Assembly: GCA_963210315.1 (NCBI GenBank)
Contig: OY723303.1
Location: 1,550,001-1,614,000 of the forward strand
Direction: 5' to 3'
Source of the DNA: Rhynchopus euleeides
Lineage: Eukaryota > Euglenozoa > Diplonemea > Diplonemida > Diplonemidae
Length of the DNA: 64,000 nt
Shown: piece by piece, positions 8,232 through 17,630 of the stretch
How positions within the stretch are numbered: the stretch's first letter is position 1
How the letters are laid out: the number at the start of each line of letters is the position of its first letter
The notes under the pieces: generated by a model
Databases searched by the model: none
Seen by the model: only the letters and a program-made list of their open reading frames with translations
Told to the model about the DNA's origin: nothing
Translations under genes and position numbers: made by a program

Positions 8232-10382
8232 ATGCGGTGGTTTGAGAGGATCGTGTCGATGGATGGGCGGCTGGAGGGCAGGGAGCGCAGTGATAGGCGA
8301 GTTATGTTTACCTCTGCGTTGGGGCTGCTGATGCTCTCGGCACTCGGCGCTGTCACGATGCCCTCAGAGGAGTGGAGTGGGGTGATGGTTGTGTGTCACG
8401 GACTGCTGTGGCTCGCCGCGTCTGCCATCATAGTGCAATGCATCTGCCTCATCTACATCACAAAGGCCACGGTGAAGGTGTACATTGCGATTCTGACGGT
8501 TTCCATCTGTTCCTCACAGCTGCACGGACAGGCCAACTCGATGCCACCTATTTGGTCCCTTTTCGTGTTAACTCTGGACCTGTCACTCGTGATGCGCCTC
8601 GGCAGGTCCTTCGCCACATACCTGATGGGTGCTGTCATCCTGTGGGTTACGCTACTAAACCTGGATTTGGAGTTCCGCTTCGGGCTGCTGGACATGCCTG
8701 GTACCTCGTCCAAGTCATTCCGGGTTAACAAAATGCGACGTCGCTACGAGAGCTGCACAGACCCGCCCTGTGCGTTGGGGGTTGAGTGGATGGCTGTCGA
8801 TATAGCTGCTGTCTGTCTCATCCTTCTGATCGACTTCATTGCGACACGCGGGTTTGCGGAGGAGGCGGAGAAGGAGCATGCGGCGATGGCACACACGATC
8901 GAGACTGTGGAGACGGCGGCACAGCTGCTTGCAGGGTACGACGTGGACACGGTGTCGGAGCTGCTCGACGCGGCGGAGGGGCGCCTTGCACCTGCCATGC
9001 ACGCTGCGCTGCGGGGTCTCGAGCACAACCTGCGGTCGTACCGCCCATACCTGCCTGCAGCGCTGTTCGAGCGTGTGGCGGGCGAGGCCGGTGACGAGGA
9101 GTCACGCCCCGCCGTGCCCGTTGCCGCACCCGGGATCGAGAGTGCAGAGGCCACAGTCGTGTTCACAGACATACGTGCGTCCACATCTGTGTGGGAGGCG
9201 GCACCCGAGGCGATGCAGAAGGCGATCCGGATACACAACGCGGTGATGCGGAAGGCCGTGTCCATGTTCGGCGGGTACGAGGTGAAGACGATCGGGGACG
9301 CCTTCATGGTTGCGTTCGAGGGGCCGTGTGCGGGTGTGGACTTCGGGCTGGCGGTGCAGGAGGCACTGCTTGCTGCGGAGTGGCCTGCCGCACTGCTGGA
9401 GGTCCCGATCTGCAGGCGCACGGGGAAGTGGGGCGGGCTGACGGTGCGTGTCGGTGTGAACCACGGCCCTGTGATGGCAGAGCTGAACACGCTGACGGGG
9501 CGTGTCGACTACTTCGGGCACACGGTGAACGTCGCATCGCGTCTGGAGAGCATGTGTCCTTCTGGTGCGGTGGCTGTGCCGAGTGCGGTGTGGTCGCAGG
9601 TCTGTGGTGCGTGCGCACCTGCTGTGGCGGGTGCACAGGTGATGACAGATCTAAAGGGCGTGAACGAGGTGGTGTCTGTGCGGCACGTGTGGCCTGCAGG
9701 TTTGGCAGACAGACAGCGCAACGGACTGAGCATCACTTCACCCATTCCAGACAACGATGATGGGTTGGCCAGCATGCACAGTGGGTCTGTGACCTCACTG
9801 ATGACCCACTCTCCCAGACACTCCCGTGACTTGTCAGAGAAGCGTGCCACAGTTGGTGTGGTGTCCTTTGCCGCTGTGGAGGACAGCGCCAGTGCAAACA
9901 CGATCAACCACTGCCTGGAGGCGGTTGTGCCGCTGCTGCAGAAGAGCCGTGGGACGCTCGTGTCGCTGCTTGGGGAGCACGTGTTCACGGGGTGGAACCT
10001 GTCGCAGGCTGTGCCTGTGCACGCGGAGAACGCTGTGCACTTCGTGCGGCGTGCGCTGCGTGTGCCGCTGGCAGAGCACATGACAGCAGGGCTTGCCACC
10101 GGGACGGTGTACCACGGAGACGTCGGGACACGCAGCCAGCGCTTCATGACGGTGGCAGGGCCTGCCGTGTCGACCAGCTTGCTGGTGTGGCGCACGGCAC
10201 GCGAGGCCGGGCACCGCTTCCTGTACACCCCAGGTGCGGGTGCGGTGCCTGACGGTGCACTCCAGGCCGCACTGCAGGCGAGCACCCTGGCGCTGCGCAA
10301 GAGCCACGCCTCTCTCGGGGCGCTGTACGAGCTGCAGCAGGCGACGGGTGTGGTCGAGCATGCGAGCCTGTATCTCAGCTGA
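8232..10382 (+). CDS. Membrane adenylyl cyclase, tandem copy 1 (class III catalytic + degenerate cyclase domain)
   Basis: The protein is 716 residues, likely at the plasma membrane, converting ATP to cAMP. I chose the ATG at 8232 because MRWFExIVSMDGxLEGRE starts all three tandem copies there. About six hydrophobic segments (residues ~27-200) precede a helical linker with LRSYRPYLPAALF. The first cyclase domain (~305-465) has the full class III set: metal aspartates D313 (FTDIR) and D356 (TIGD), adenine-selecting K352 and D426 (VDYFG), and N433 and R437 (VNVASR). The K/D pair indicates ATP rather than GTP. The motifs resemble trypanosomatid receptor cyclases, which have one catalytic domain. 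Here a second domain (~535-680) keeps the fold pattern (SLLGEHVFTGW, TAGLATGTVYHG) but lacks the metal and substrate residues. It may be a regulatory or dimerising partner. Confidence in adenylyl cyclase is high; the membrane topology is inferred. Confidence 0.93.
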   Translation: MRWFERIVSMDGRLEGRERSDRRVMFTSALGLLMLSALGAVTMPSEEWSGVMVVCHGLLWLAASAIIVQCICLIYITKATVKVYIAILTVSICSSQLHGQANSMPPIWSLFVLTLDLSLVMRLGRSFATYLMGAVILWVTLLNLDLEFRFGLLDMPGTSSKSFRVNKMRRRYESCTDPPCALGVEWMAVDIAAVCLILLIDFIATRGFAEEAEKEHAAMAHTIETVETAAQLLAGYDVDTVSELLDAAEGRLAPAMHAALRGLEHNLRSYRPYLPAALFERVAGEAGDEESRPAVPVAAPGIESAEATVVFTDIRASTSVWEAAPEAMQKAIRIHNAVMRKAVSMFGGYEVKTIGDAFMVAFEGPCAGVDFGLAVQEALLAAEWPAALLEVPICRRTGKWGGLTVRVGVNHGPVMAELNTLTGRVDYFGHTVNVASRLESMCPSGAVAVPSAVWSQVCGACAPAVAGAQVMTDLKGVNEVVSVRHVWPAGLADRQRNGLSITSPIPDNDDGLASMHSGSVTSLMTHSPRHSRDLSEKRATVGVVSFAAVEDSASANTINHCLEAVVPLLQKSRGTLVSLLGEHVFTGWNLSQAVPVHAENAVHFVRRALRVPLAEHMTAGLATGTVYHGDVGTRSQRFMTVAGPAVSTSLLVWRTAREAGHRFLYTPGAGAVPDGALQAALQASTLALRKSHASLGALYELQQATGVVEHASLYLS

Positions 10383-11310
10383 ACAGATGACAAGCGTTTG
10401 TCGCGAACCTCTGCCATCACCACAAGACGTCTCCACGGAGAATGCCAACACCGGTGTGCATTGCCATGCACCCTGTTGTCGCTGTGGGGACGGCACAGGC
10501 CGCAAGAGGCCAGTGCTGAAGCTCCTCCTGCTGAGCGATCTCTCTCCAAGGGGTGTCGGTCCCAGTCACAGCTCGTCAGTCAGCGAGGGGATGTCAGCTG
10601 TGGGCTGCCGCTCACTTTTTTTCACCCTGCCACACTTGGTAGCGAGGCCAAGACGTGTCGGATTGTGGCAGCTGGACGATGTCGCAGGATAACCCCACAT
10701 ACCCCCTTCTCTTGTTGCCCCCGGTTGGTTCGCGTGTCACCGTTCCCGCGTCACACCCCCCTCTGGATTGCCCCCCTTGACTTGCAATGCCTGATTTGCA
10801 CGTGGTTGGGACATGCCCCGAAGCAATCCCCACATATTTGATCCACATTCCGTTCTGACTGAAGAAAGGGTGCGAGGGATGCCCTGAGCGCTTGGTTGGT
10901 GAGAAGTTGGTGTCTGTTTGACCTGCACCCTTGCCTGTGTCAGCATGAGCCTCTCAGGCTCAGGCACGCCTGCAGGTGGAAGCGTCCAATGCAACATTCA
11001 CAGCATAGAAGCCATGTGTTTCTCGTATTTTGGTGGAAGCGATCAATGCAAAAATTATCTGGGAAGCCTCGAGAGACCGCTGCTGTGTGTTACTACCGCT
11101 TGCAACCCGCAAGGCTGGAAGGGGGGCTGAGGGGATACACCGCACAAACTCACATCAGGGTTTGTATCTCTTTTGTTCCCCGACCAAGCCCCCTCCGCAC
11201 GCGCAACGGAGACAACACGCAGGCGTGAAGGACCTGACCTCACCCTCCCCCCCCTGTCTCCTTTGTATCCTCTGACCGAGCAAGACTCACCCGACCTCCT
11301 CCCACATTAC
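10383..11310. other. Intergenic region between cyclases 1 and 2
   Basis: The first ~155 nt (10383-10537) are nearly identical to the DNA after cyclase 2 (13566-13720), so the duplicated block includes the 3' flank. The short hairpin element at 10560-10649 follows. The remainder holds no supported gene. Confidence 0.7.
10560..10649 (+). mobile_element. Short hairpin element, second family, copy 2
   Basis: CCCAGTCACAGCTCGTCAGT, CCGCTCACTT and TTGGTAGCGAGGCC match the copy at 6281-6384. The equivalent position after cyclase 2 (13720-13800) lacks it, so it is present at only one of the two duplicated 3' flanks. Confidence 0.65.
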
Positions 11311-11331
11311 CGTATGCCGTCACACCCAACA
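11311..11331 (+). promoter_or_regulatory. Possible 3' splice site of a 5'-UTR intron (cyclase 2)
   Basis: GTCACACCCAACAG followed by GGCAGTG lies 87 nt before the start codon. It is the counterpart of the motifs at 8115 and 13910. Confidence 0.35.
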
Positions 11332-11417
11332 GGGCAGTGTGCCGGGGGCGTTTCTGGAACAACACCCGGTAGGTGGTGTGGGGTACACTACCTAATATAT
11401 CGCTGCACGTGCCAGCA

Positions 11418-13565
11418 ATGAGGTGGTTCGAGAACATCGTGTCGATGGATGGGCGGCTGGAGGGCAGGGAGCGCAGTGACAGGCGTCTCGTGTTCATTGT
11501 CGCGTTGTGTCTCATGTTTCTGGTCTTAATTGCGTGTGCCACTACGCCCGCAGACGGGTGGACGGGGTTGATGATTTTGTGTGAGGGGATTCTGGGGGGA
11601 ACTGCGTCTACCATCGTCGTGCAATGCATCTGCCGCATCTACATCACGAATCGCATGGTGAAGGCATACGTTGTGATGTGGACGGCTGCCATCTGTTCTG
11701 CACAGATGCACGAGCAAGCCAACTCCCTCACACCTCTGTGGTCTCTGTTCGTGCTGGTGCTGGACCTGTCACTCGTATTGCGCCTCGGCAGGTCCTTCGC
11801 CACATACCTGATGGGGTGTGCCATCCTGTGGGTTACGCTAATGCACCTTGCGAAAGAGTTCCGCTTCGGGCTGCTGGACATGCCTGGTACCTCGTCCATG
11901 TCGGAGCGGGTCAGTGAACTACGGCGTCGCTACGAGAGCTGCACAGACCCACCCTGTGCGTGGGGTGTCGGGTATTCGGCTCTGCATCTCTCGACAGTCT
12001 CGTTTATTCTTCTGATCGACTTCATTGCGACACGCGGGTTTGCGGAGGAGGCGGAGAAGGAGCATGCGGCGATGGCACACACGATCGAGACTGTGGAGAC
12101 GGCGGCACAGCTGCTTGCAGGGTACGACGTGGACACGGTGTCGGAGCTGCTCGACGCGGCGGAGGGGCGCCTTGCACCTGCCATGCACGCTGCGCTGCGG
12201 GGTCTCGAGCACAACCTGCGGTCGTACCGCCCATACCTGCCTGCAGCGCTGTTCGAGCGTGTGGCGGGCGAGGCCGGTGACGAGGAGTCACGCCCCGCCG
12301 TGCCCGTTGCCGCACCCGGGACCGAGAGTGCAGAGGCCACAGTCGTGTTCACAGACATACGTGCGTCCACATCTGTGTGGGAGGCGGCACCCGAGGCGAT
12401 GCAGAAGGCGATCCGGATACACAACGCGGTGATGCGGAAGGCCGTGTCCATGTTCGGCGGGTACGAGGTGAAGACGATCGGGGACGCCTTCATGGTTGCG
12501 TTCGAGGGGCCGTGTGCGGGTGTGGACTTCGGGCTGGCGGTGCAGGAGGCACTGCTTGCTGCGGAGTGGCCTGCCGCACTGCTGGAGGTCCCGATCTGCA
12601 GGCGCACGGGGAAGTGGGGCGGGCTGACGGTGCGTGTCGGTGTGAACCACGGCCCTGTGATGGCAGAGCTGAACACGCTGACGGGGCGTGTCGACTACTT
12701 CGGGCACACGGTGAACGTCGCATCGCGTCTGGAGAGCATGTGTCCTCCTGGTGCGGTGGCTGTGCCCAGTGCGGTGTGGTCGCAGGTCTGTGGTGCGTGT
12801 GCACCTGCTGTGGCAGGCCCTGAAGTGGCCACAGATCTGAAGGGCGTGAACGAGATGGTGTCTGTGCGGCACGTGTGGCCTGCAGGTTTGGCAGACAGAC
12901 AGCGCAACGGACTGAGGCACGCCCCACGTGTCAGTGTTGATGATGAGTCGGACAGCTGGCACAGTGGTTCGGTGACCTCATTGATGACCCGCTCTCCCAG
13001 ACACTTCCGTGAGTTGTCAGAGAAGCGTGCCACAGTTGGTGTGGTGTCCTTTGCCGCTGTGGAGGACAGCGCCAGTGCAAACACGATCAGCGACTGTCTG
13101 GAGGCGGTTGTGCCGCTGCTGCAGAAGAGCCGCGGGACGCTCGTGTCGCTGCTTGGGGAGCACGTGTTCACGGGGTGGAACCTGTCGCAGGCTGTGCCTG
13201 TGCACGCGGAGAACGCTGTGCACTTCGTGCGGCGTGCGCTGCGTGTGCCGCTGGCAGAGCACATGACAGCAGGGCTTGCCACCGGGACGGTGTACCACGG
13301 AGACGTCGGGACACGCAGCCAGCGCTTCATGACGGTGGCAGGGCCTGCCGTGTCGACCAGCTTGCTGGTGTGGCGCACGGCACGCAAGGCCGGGCACCGC
13401 TTCCTGTACACCCCAGGTGCGGGTGCGGTGCCTGGCGGTGCACTCCAGGCCGCACTGCAGGCGAGCACCCTGGCGCTGCGCAAGAGCCACGCCTCTCTCG
13501 GGGCGCTGTACGAGCTGCAGCAGGCGACGGGTGTGGTCGAGCATGCGAGCCTGTATCTCAGCTGA
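11418..13565 (+). CDS. Membrane adenylyl cyclase, tandem copy 2
   Basis: The protein is 715 residues with the same architecture as copy 1: a short N-terminus (MRWFENIVSMDG), about six membrane segments, a helical linker, an intact class III cyclase domain with FTDIR, VKTIGD and VDYFGHTVNVASR, and a degenerate second cyclase-like domain. From about 12007 to the stop and on into the 3' flank the DNA is almost identical to copy 1, whereas the membrane part (11418-12006) differs at many positions. The other variable patch is the linker between the two cyclase domains (GLRHAPRVSVDDESDSWHS here). This looks like an intact, expressible gene. The divergent membrane half may give it a different input or partner. 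Confidence 0.93.
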   Translation: MRWFENIVSMDGRLEGRERSDRRLVFIVALCLMFLVLIACATTPADGWTGLMILCEGILGGTASTIVVQCICRIYITNRMVKAYVVMWTAAICSAQMHEQANSLTPLWSLFVLVLDLSLVLRLGRSFATYLMGCAILWVTLMHLAKEFRFGLLDMPGTSSMSERVSELRRRYESCTDPPCAWGVGYSALHLSTVSFILLIDFIATRGFAEEAEKEHAAMAHTIETVETAAQLLAGYDVDTVSELLDAAEGRLAPAMHAALRGLEHNLRSYRPYLPAALFERVAGEAGDEESRPAVPVAAPGTESAEATVVFTDIRASTSVWEAAPEAMQKAIRIHNAVMRKAVSMFGGYEVKTIGDAFMVAFEGPCAGVDFGLAVQEALLAAEWPAALLEVPICRRTGKWGGLTVRVGVNHGPVMAELNTLTGRVDYFGHTVNVASRLESMCPPGAVAVPSAVWSQVCGACAPAVAGPEVATDLKGVNEMVSVRHVWPAGLADRQRNGLRHAPRVSVDDESDSWHSGSVTSLMTRSPRHFRELSEKRATVGVVSFAAVEDSASANTISDCLEAVVPLLQKSRGTLVSLLGEHVFTGWNLSQAVPVHAENAVHFVRRALRVPLAEHMTAGLATGTVYHGDVGTRSQRFMTVAGPAVSTSLLVWRTARKAGHRFLYTPGAGAVPGGALQAALQASTLALRKSHASLGALYELQQATGVVEHASLYLS

Positions 13566-14000
13566 ACAGATGACAAGCGTTTGTCGCGAACCTCTGCCAT
13601 CACCACAAGACGTCTCCACGGAGAATGCCAACACCGGTGTGCATTGCCATGCACCCTGTTGTCGCTGTGGGGACGGCACAGGCCGCAAGAGGCCAGTGCT
13701 GAAGCTCCTCCGGCTGAGTGGTCTCTCTGCAAGAAGTTTCGGATTGTTCGGCAACTGGAACATGCCGCAGGGCCCCCCGCACGCCACCTTGTTGCCCCCC
13801 GTAGATTCGCGTGTCACCGTACCTCTTACCAGATCAACTCCCTTGACTTGCAGTACATGCCCCTCATCGTCGCCTCGTTGTCGTCGAGCACCTCCCACAT
13901 CACCGCATCCCATCACACCTCACAGGCGTGTGGCAGGCTACCGGAAGGAACACCTGTGGTATACACAACCGAACCGACCGCACCTCGGCACGTGTCAGCA
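13566..14000. other. Intergenic region between cyclases 2 and 3
   Basis: The first ~155 nt copy the 3' flank of cyclase 1. The rest is unique and contains the possible splice acceptor at 13910-13925 (CATCACACCTCACAG) and a CACGTG just before the start codon. Confidence 0.7.
13910..13925 (+). promoter_or_regulatory. Possible 3' splice site of a 5'-UTR intron (cyclase 3)
   Basis: CATCACACCTCACAG followed by GCGTGTGGCAGG is the counterpart of the motifs upstream of copies 1 and 2, here about 77 nt before the start codon. Confidence 0.35.
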
Positions 14001-16196
14001 ATGCGATGGTTCGAGAGCATCGTGTCGATGGATGGGCAGCTGGAGGGCAGGGAGCGCAGTGATAGGCGTCTCTTGTTCATTGTCGCATTGGGTCTGCTGG
14101 CGGTATTTACATATGCATGCCCTACTATGCCTCAAGACGAGTGGAGTGGGCTGCTGGTTCTGTCCTACGTGATGCTGGGTATCGCTGTGTCAACCATCGT
14201 CGTGCAATGCCTCTGCCGCATCTACATCACGAAGCGCATGGCGAAGGCGTACGTTGTGATGTGGACGGTTGCAATCTGTTCTGCACAGCTGCACGAACAA
14301 GCCAACTCTGTGACACCTCAATGGTCTCTGTTCGTGCTGGTGCTGGACCTGTCACTCGTATTGCGCCTCGGCAGGTCCTTCGCCACATACCTGATGGGGT
14401 GTGCCATCCTGTCGGTTGTGCTAATCTACGTGGATTTGGAGTTCCGCTTCGGGCTGCTGGACATGCCTGGTACCTCGTCCAAGTCATTCCGGGTCAGCAA
14501 AATACAGCGTCGCTGTGACAGCTGCACAGACCCACCCTGTGCGTAGGGTGTTGGGTTTATGGCTCTTGACATCTCGACTGTGTGTGTCGTCCTTCTGATC
14601 GACTTCATTGCGACACGCGGGTTTGCGGAGGAGGCGGAGAAGGAGCATGCGGCGATGGCACACACGATCGAGACTGTGGAGACGGCGGCACAGCTGCTTG
14701 CAGGGTACGACGTGGACACGGTGTCGGAGCTGCTCGACGCGGCGGAGGGGCGCCTTGCACCTGCCATGCACGCTGCGCTGCGGGGTCTCGAGCACAACCT
14801 GCGGTCGTACCGCCCATACCTGCCTGCAGCGCTGTTCGAGCGTGTGGCGGGCGAGGCCGGTGACGAGGAGTCACGCCCCGCCGTGCCCGTTGCCGCACCC
14901 GGGACCGAGAGTGCAGAGGCCACAGTCGTGTTCACAGACATCCGTGCGTCCACATCTGTGTGGGAGGCGGCACCCGAGGCGATGCAGAAGGCGATCCGGA
15001 TACACAACGCGGTGATGCGGAAGGCCGTGTCCATGTTCGGCGGGTACGAGGTGAAGACGATCGGGGACGCCTTCATGGTTGCGTTCGAGGGGCCGTGTGC
15101 GGGTGTGGACTTCGGGCTGGCGGTGCAGGAGGCACTGCTTGCTGCGGAGTGGCCTGCCGCACTGCTGGAGGTCCCGATCTGCAGGCGCACGGGGAAGTGG
15201 GGCGGGCTGACGGTGCGTGTCGGTGTGAACCACGGCCCTGTGATGGCAGAGCTGAACACGCTGACGGGGCGTGTCGACTACTTCGGGCACACGGTGAACG
15301 TCGCATCGCGTCTGGAGAGCACGTGTGCTCCCGGTGCGGTGGCTGTGCCCAGTGCGGTGTGGTCGCAGGTCTGTGGTGCGTGTGCGCCTGCTGTGGCGGG
15401 TGCACAGGTGATGACAGATCTGAAGGGCGTGAACGAGGTGATGTCTGTGCAGCACGTGTGGCCTGCAGGTTTGGCAGACAGACGGCGCAACAAACTGAGC
15501 ATCACTTCACCCATTCCAGACAACGTCGATGATGGGTCGTGCAGCATGCACAGTGGGTCTGTGAGCTCGCTGTCACTGAGCCACTCCCGCAGGCGGGATT
15601 TCGCCGACTTTCGTGAGTTGTCAGAGAAGCGTGCCACAGTTGGTGTGGTGTCCTTTGCCGCTGTGGAGGACAGCGCCAGTGCAAACACGATCAGCGACTG
15701 TCTGGAGGCGGTTGTGCCGCTGCTGCAGAAGAGCCGCGGGACGCTCGTGTCGCTGCTTGGGGAGCACGTGTTCACGGGGTGGAACCTGTCGCAGGCTGTG
15801 CCTGTGCACGCGGAGAACGCTGTGCACTTCGTGCGGCGTGCGCTGCGTGTGCCGCTGGCAGAGCACATGACAGCAGGGCTTGCCACCGGGACGGTGTACC
15901 ACGGAGACGTCGGGACACGCAGCCAGCGCTTCATGACGGTGGCAGGGCCTGCCGTGTCGACCAGCCTGCTGGTGTGGCGCACGGCACGCAAGGCCGGGCA
16001 CCGCTTCCTGTACACCCCAGGTGCGGGTGCGGTGCCTGGCGGTGCACTCCAGGCCGCACTGCAGGCGAGCACCCTGGTGCTGTGCAACAACCACGCCTCT
16101 CTCGGGGCGCTGTACGAGCTGCGGCACGGTGTCGGTGCGCACAACCCTGCGAACCTGCTCCCCAGCCCCCCTCCAGCCACCGTGCCTCTGTCGTGA
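14001..16196 (+). pseudogene. Membrane adenylyl cyclase, tandem copy 3, interrupted by an in-frame TAG
   Basis: This is 731 codons plus stop if read through, starting MRWFESIVSMDGQLEGRE. An amber codon at 14544-14546 falls between membrane segments 5 and 6, where copy 2 has TGG (Trp) and copy 1 has TTG (Leu). Everything after it is open, with all catalytic residues of the first cyclase domain present. An ATG at 14559, just past the stop and in frame, could start a 545-residue protein with one membrane segment plus both cyclase domains. The C-terminus differs from copies 1 and 2 (ends NLLPSPPPATVPLS). TAG also ends the RRM gene at 17630, so codon reassignment is unlikely. It is either a very young pseudogene, a split gene, a read-through case or a sequencing error. 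Confidence 0.85.
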
Positions 16197-16778
16197 GCTG
16201 GAAGTCTTCCATCACTATGATGAGGCTGTAAGATTGCCTCACCGTGGTGTCCTGTGTCCACCAGCAGCACTGTGCATTGCCATGCACCCCGCTGTCGCTG
16301 GATGCCCGATGTCGAGCAAGCCCCCCACCCAAACGCCACCCTGTCATCCCCCTTCCTGCACCAGAAGGGGCGCACACTTCCGAGCTCCTTCCCCGCCCTG
16401 ACCCTTCATCCTCCCCATGCGCCTTGTGTCACTTGGCAGGTGTGCTTGGTCCTGCACGCATGTGGCTTGCCACGTGTTGTCGAGTAGGGCATCTTTCGGT
16501 GGCCCTCTGCGATACTGGAGGTGATATCCAAGCTACCCAATTCAGCGTAAACACCGATCTATGATTTCTTCACCACACTGCCTCTCTCATCACACACACC
16601 CCACACTCATCCCTTCAATACCAGGCGGGGGCAAGGCTGTGCCTAGAGTTCAGCGCCAACTAAGAGGGGCGTGCCAGCGTCTCGCCCAGCAGCGCATTGC
16701 GCCGCCGTCCGAGGCAAAGGGTATTTTGCCGGGAGAGGCCAGGGTGGGCAAACGGAGAAAGAGAGAGCAATCAATACA
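16197..16778. other. Intergenic region, cyclase 3 to RRM gene
   Basis: No gene is seen. The part from 16560 on is CA-rich and contains ATACCAG followed by GCGGGGG near 16620, a possible splice acceptor or part of the 5' leader of the next gene. Confidence 0.5.
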
Positions 16779-17630
16779 ATGACCATGGCGCGCGACCCCT
16801 ATATCGACCTGTGTCTCGTGGAGAACAACGCGGCAGTAGGGAGCCTCGACGCGGACCCGTACTCTGTGCTGTACCGCGACATCGTCCCCCCTTCGCTTCT
16901 GAAGGAGGGGGCGGGTGTGGTGTTCCGGGCTGAGGATGGCACAGGCCCCACCGCCGTGATGGTGAAGGGGCTGCCTTGGTGGGCAAACGACATCGGCGTA
17001 GAGCAGGCACTGGGGTCGATCGGCATCAGCGACATTGGAATGATCCGCTTTCAGGAGCACCCGGTGAGCGGGCGGAGCAAGGGGGCATGCCTCGTGAGGT
17101 TCCACAGCGCTGACGCCGCGAAGGAGTGCGCTGACCGGTGGACCGTTTTCCGCGACGAATATGGCGAGCACAGCCTGCACGTTGTCATCGTGAGTGATGA
17201 GGATATCACGCAGTTTGAATCGACGGCACACCCGGCGAAGGGTGGCGACCGTGGCTTCGGGTTGGACCGCGGGCCGCCCGCTGCCGCGCCTGCCGCAGCC
17301 GCAGCCGCTGCACCCGCCGCCACCACTACAATTCCCCCGTTGCCCGCAGAGCCGGCTCCAACGTCAACCGCAAGCCCTGACCAGCAGCAGGGCGCACAGG
17401 TCGTCTCGCGTGCCCTCCTCGAGAAGTTGCGCCAGACTCTGTCCAACCCGGCGGCTGCCGGCGGGGCCCCGCCCAACACCGCCGCACTGCAGGACATGCT
17501 GAGGGCACGACAGGCAGGCGCAGCGGCACCTGCCCCTGCGCCCCTGCCGGCGCAGGGCGCAGGCGGGGCTGCGGGGTTTGTGCAGCAGCTTGCCCAGATC
17601 CAGCAGTCGCTCAACCCGGGCGGCAGATAG
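16779..17630 (+). CDS. CPSF6/CFIm68-like RRM protein (pre-mRNA 3'-end processing)
   Basis: The protein is 283 residues. The start at 16779 (ACAATGACCATGG) matches the start context of neighbouring genes; 16785 is the alternative. One RRM spans residues ~60-135. RNP2-like is VMVKGLPWWANDIGVEQAL and RNP1-like is SKGACLVRF. The double tryptophan after the first strand and the following SIGISDIGMIRFQEHPVSGRSKG are characteristic of the RRM of cleavage factor Im 68/59 kDa (CPSF6/7), where the family reads LxWWTTDEDL...LGVNDILEIKFFENRANGQSKG. The C-terminal half is Ala/Pro-rich and disordered, as in that family. The expected role is RNA looping and poly(A) site choice with the 25-kDa Nudix partner in the nucleus. 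Assignment is by motif only; a generic RRM protein is the alternative. It ends in TAG. Confidence 0.75.
   Translation: MTMARDPYIDLCLVENNAAVGSLDADPYSVLYRDIVPPSLLKEGAGVVFRAEDGTGPTAVMVKGLPWWANDIGVEQALGSIGISDIGMIRFQEHPVSGRSKGACLVRFHSADAAKECADRWTVFRDEYGEHSLHVVIVSDEDITQFESTAHPAKGGDRGFGLDRGPPAAAPAAAAAAAPAATTTIPPLPAEPAPTSTASPDQQQGAQVVSRALLEKLRQTLSNPAAAGGAPPNTAALQDMLRARQAGAAAPAPAPLPAQGAGGAAGFVQQLAQIQQSLNPGGR

Noticed and set aside
8744-9490. Long minus-strand frames (up to 346 codons) opposite the cyclase genes
   Set aside because: They are antisense shadows of GC-rich coding DNA; composition is Ala/Arg/Ser-rich without domains, while the + strand frame has all catalytic motifs.
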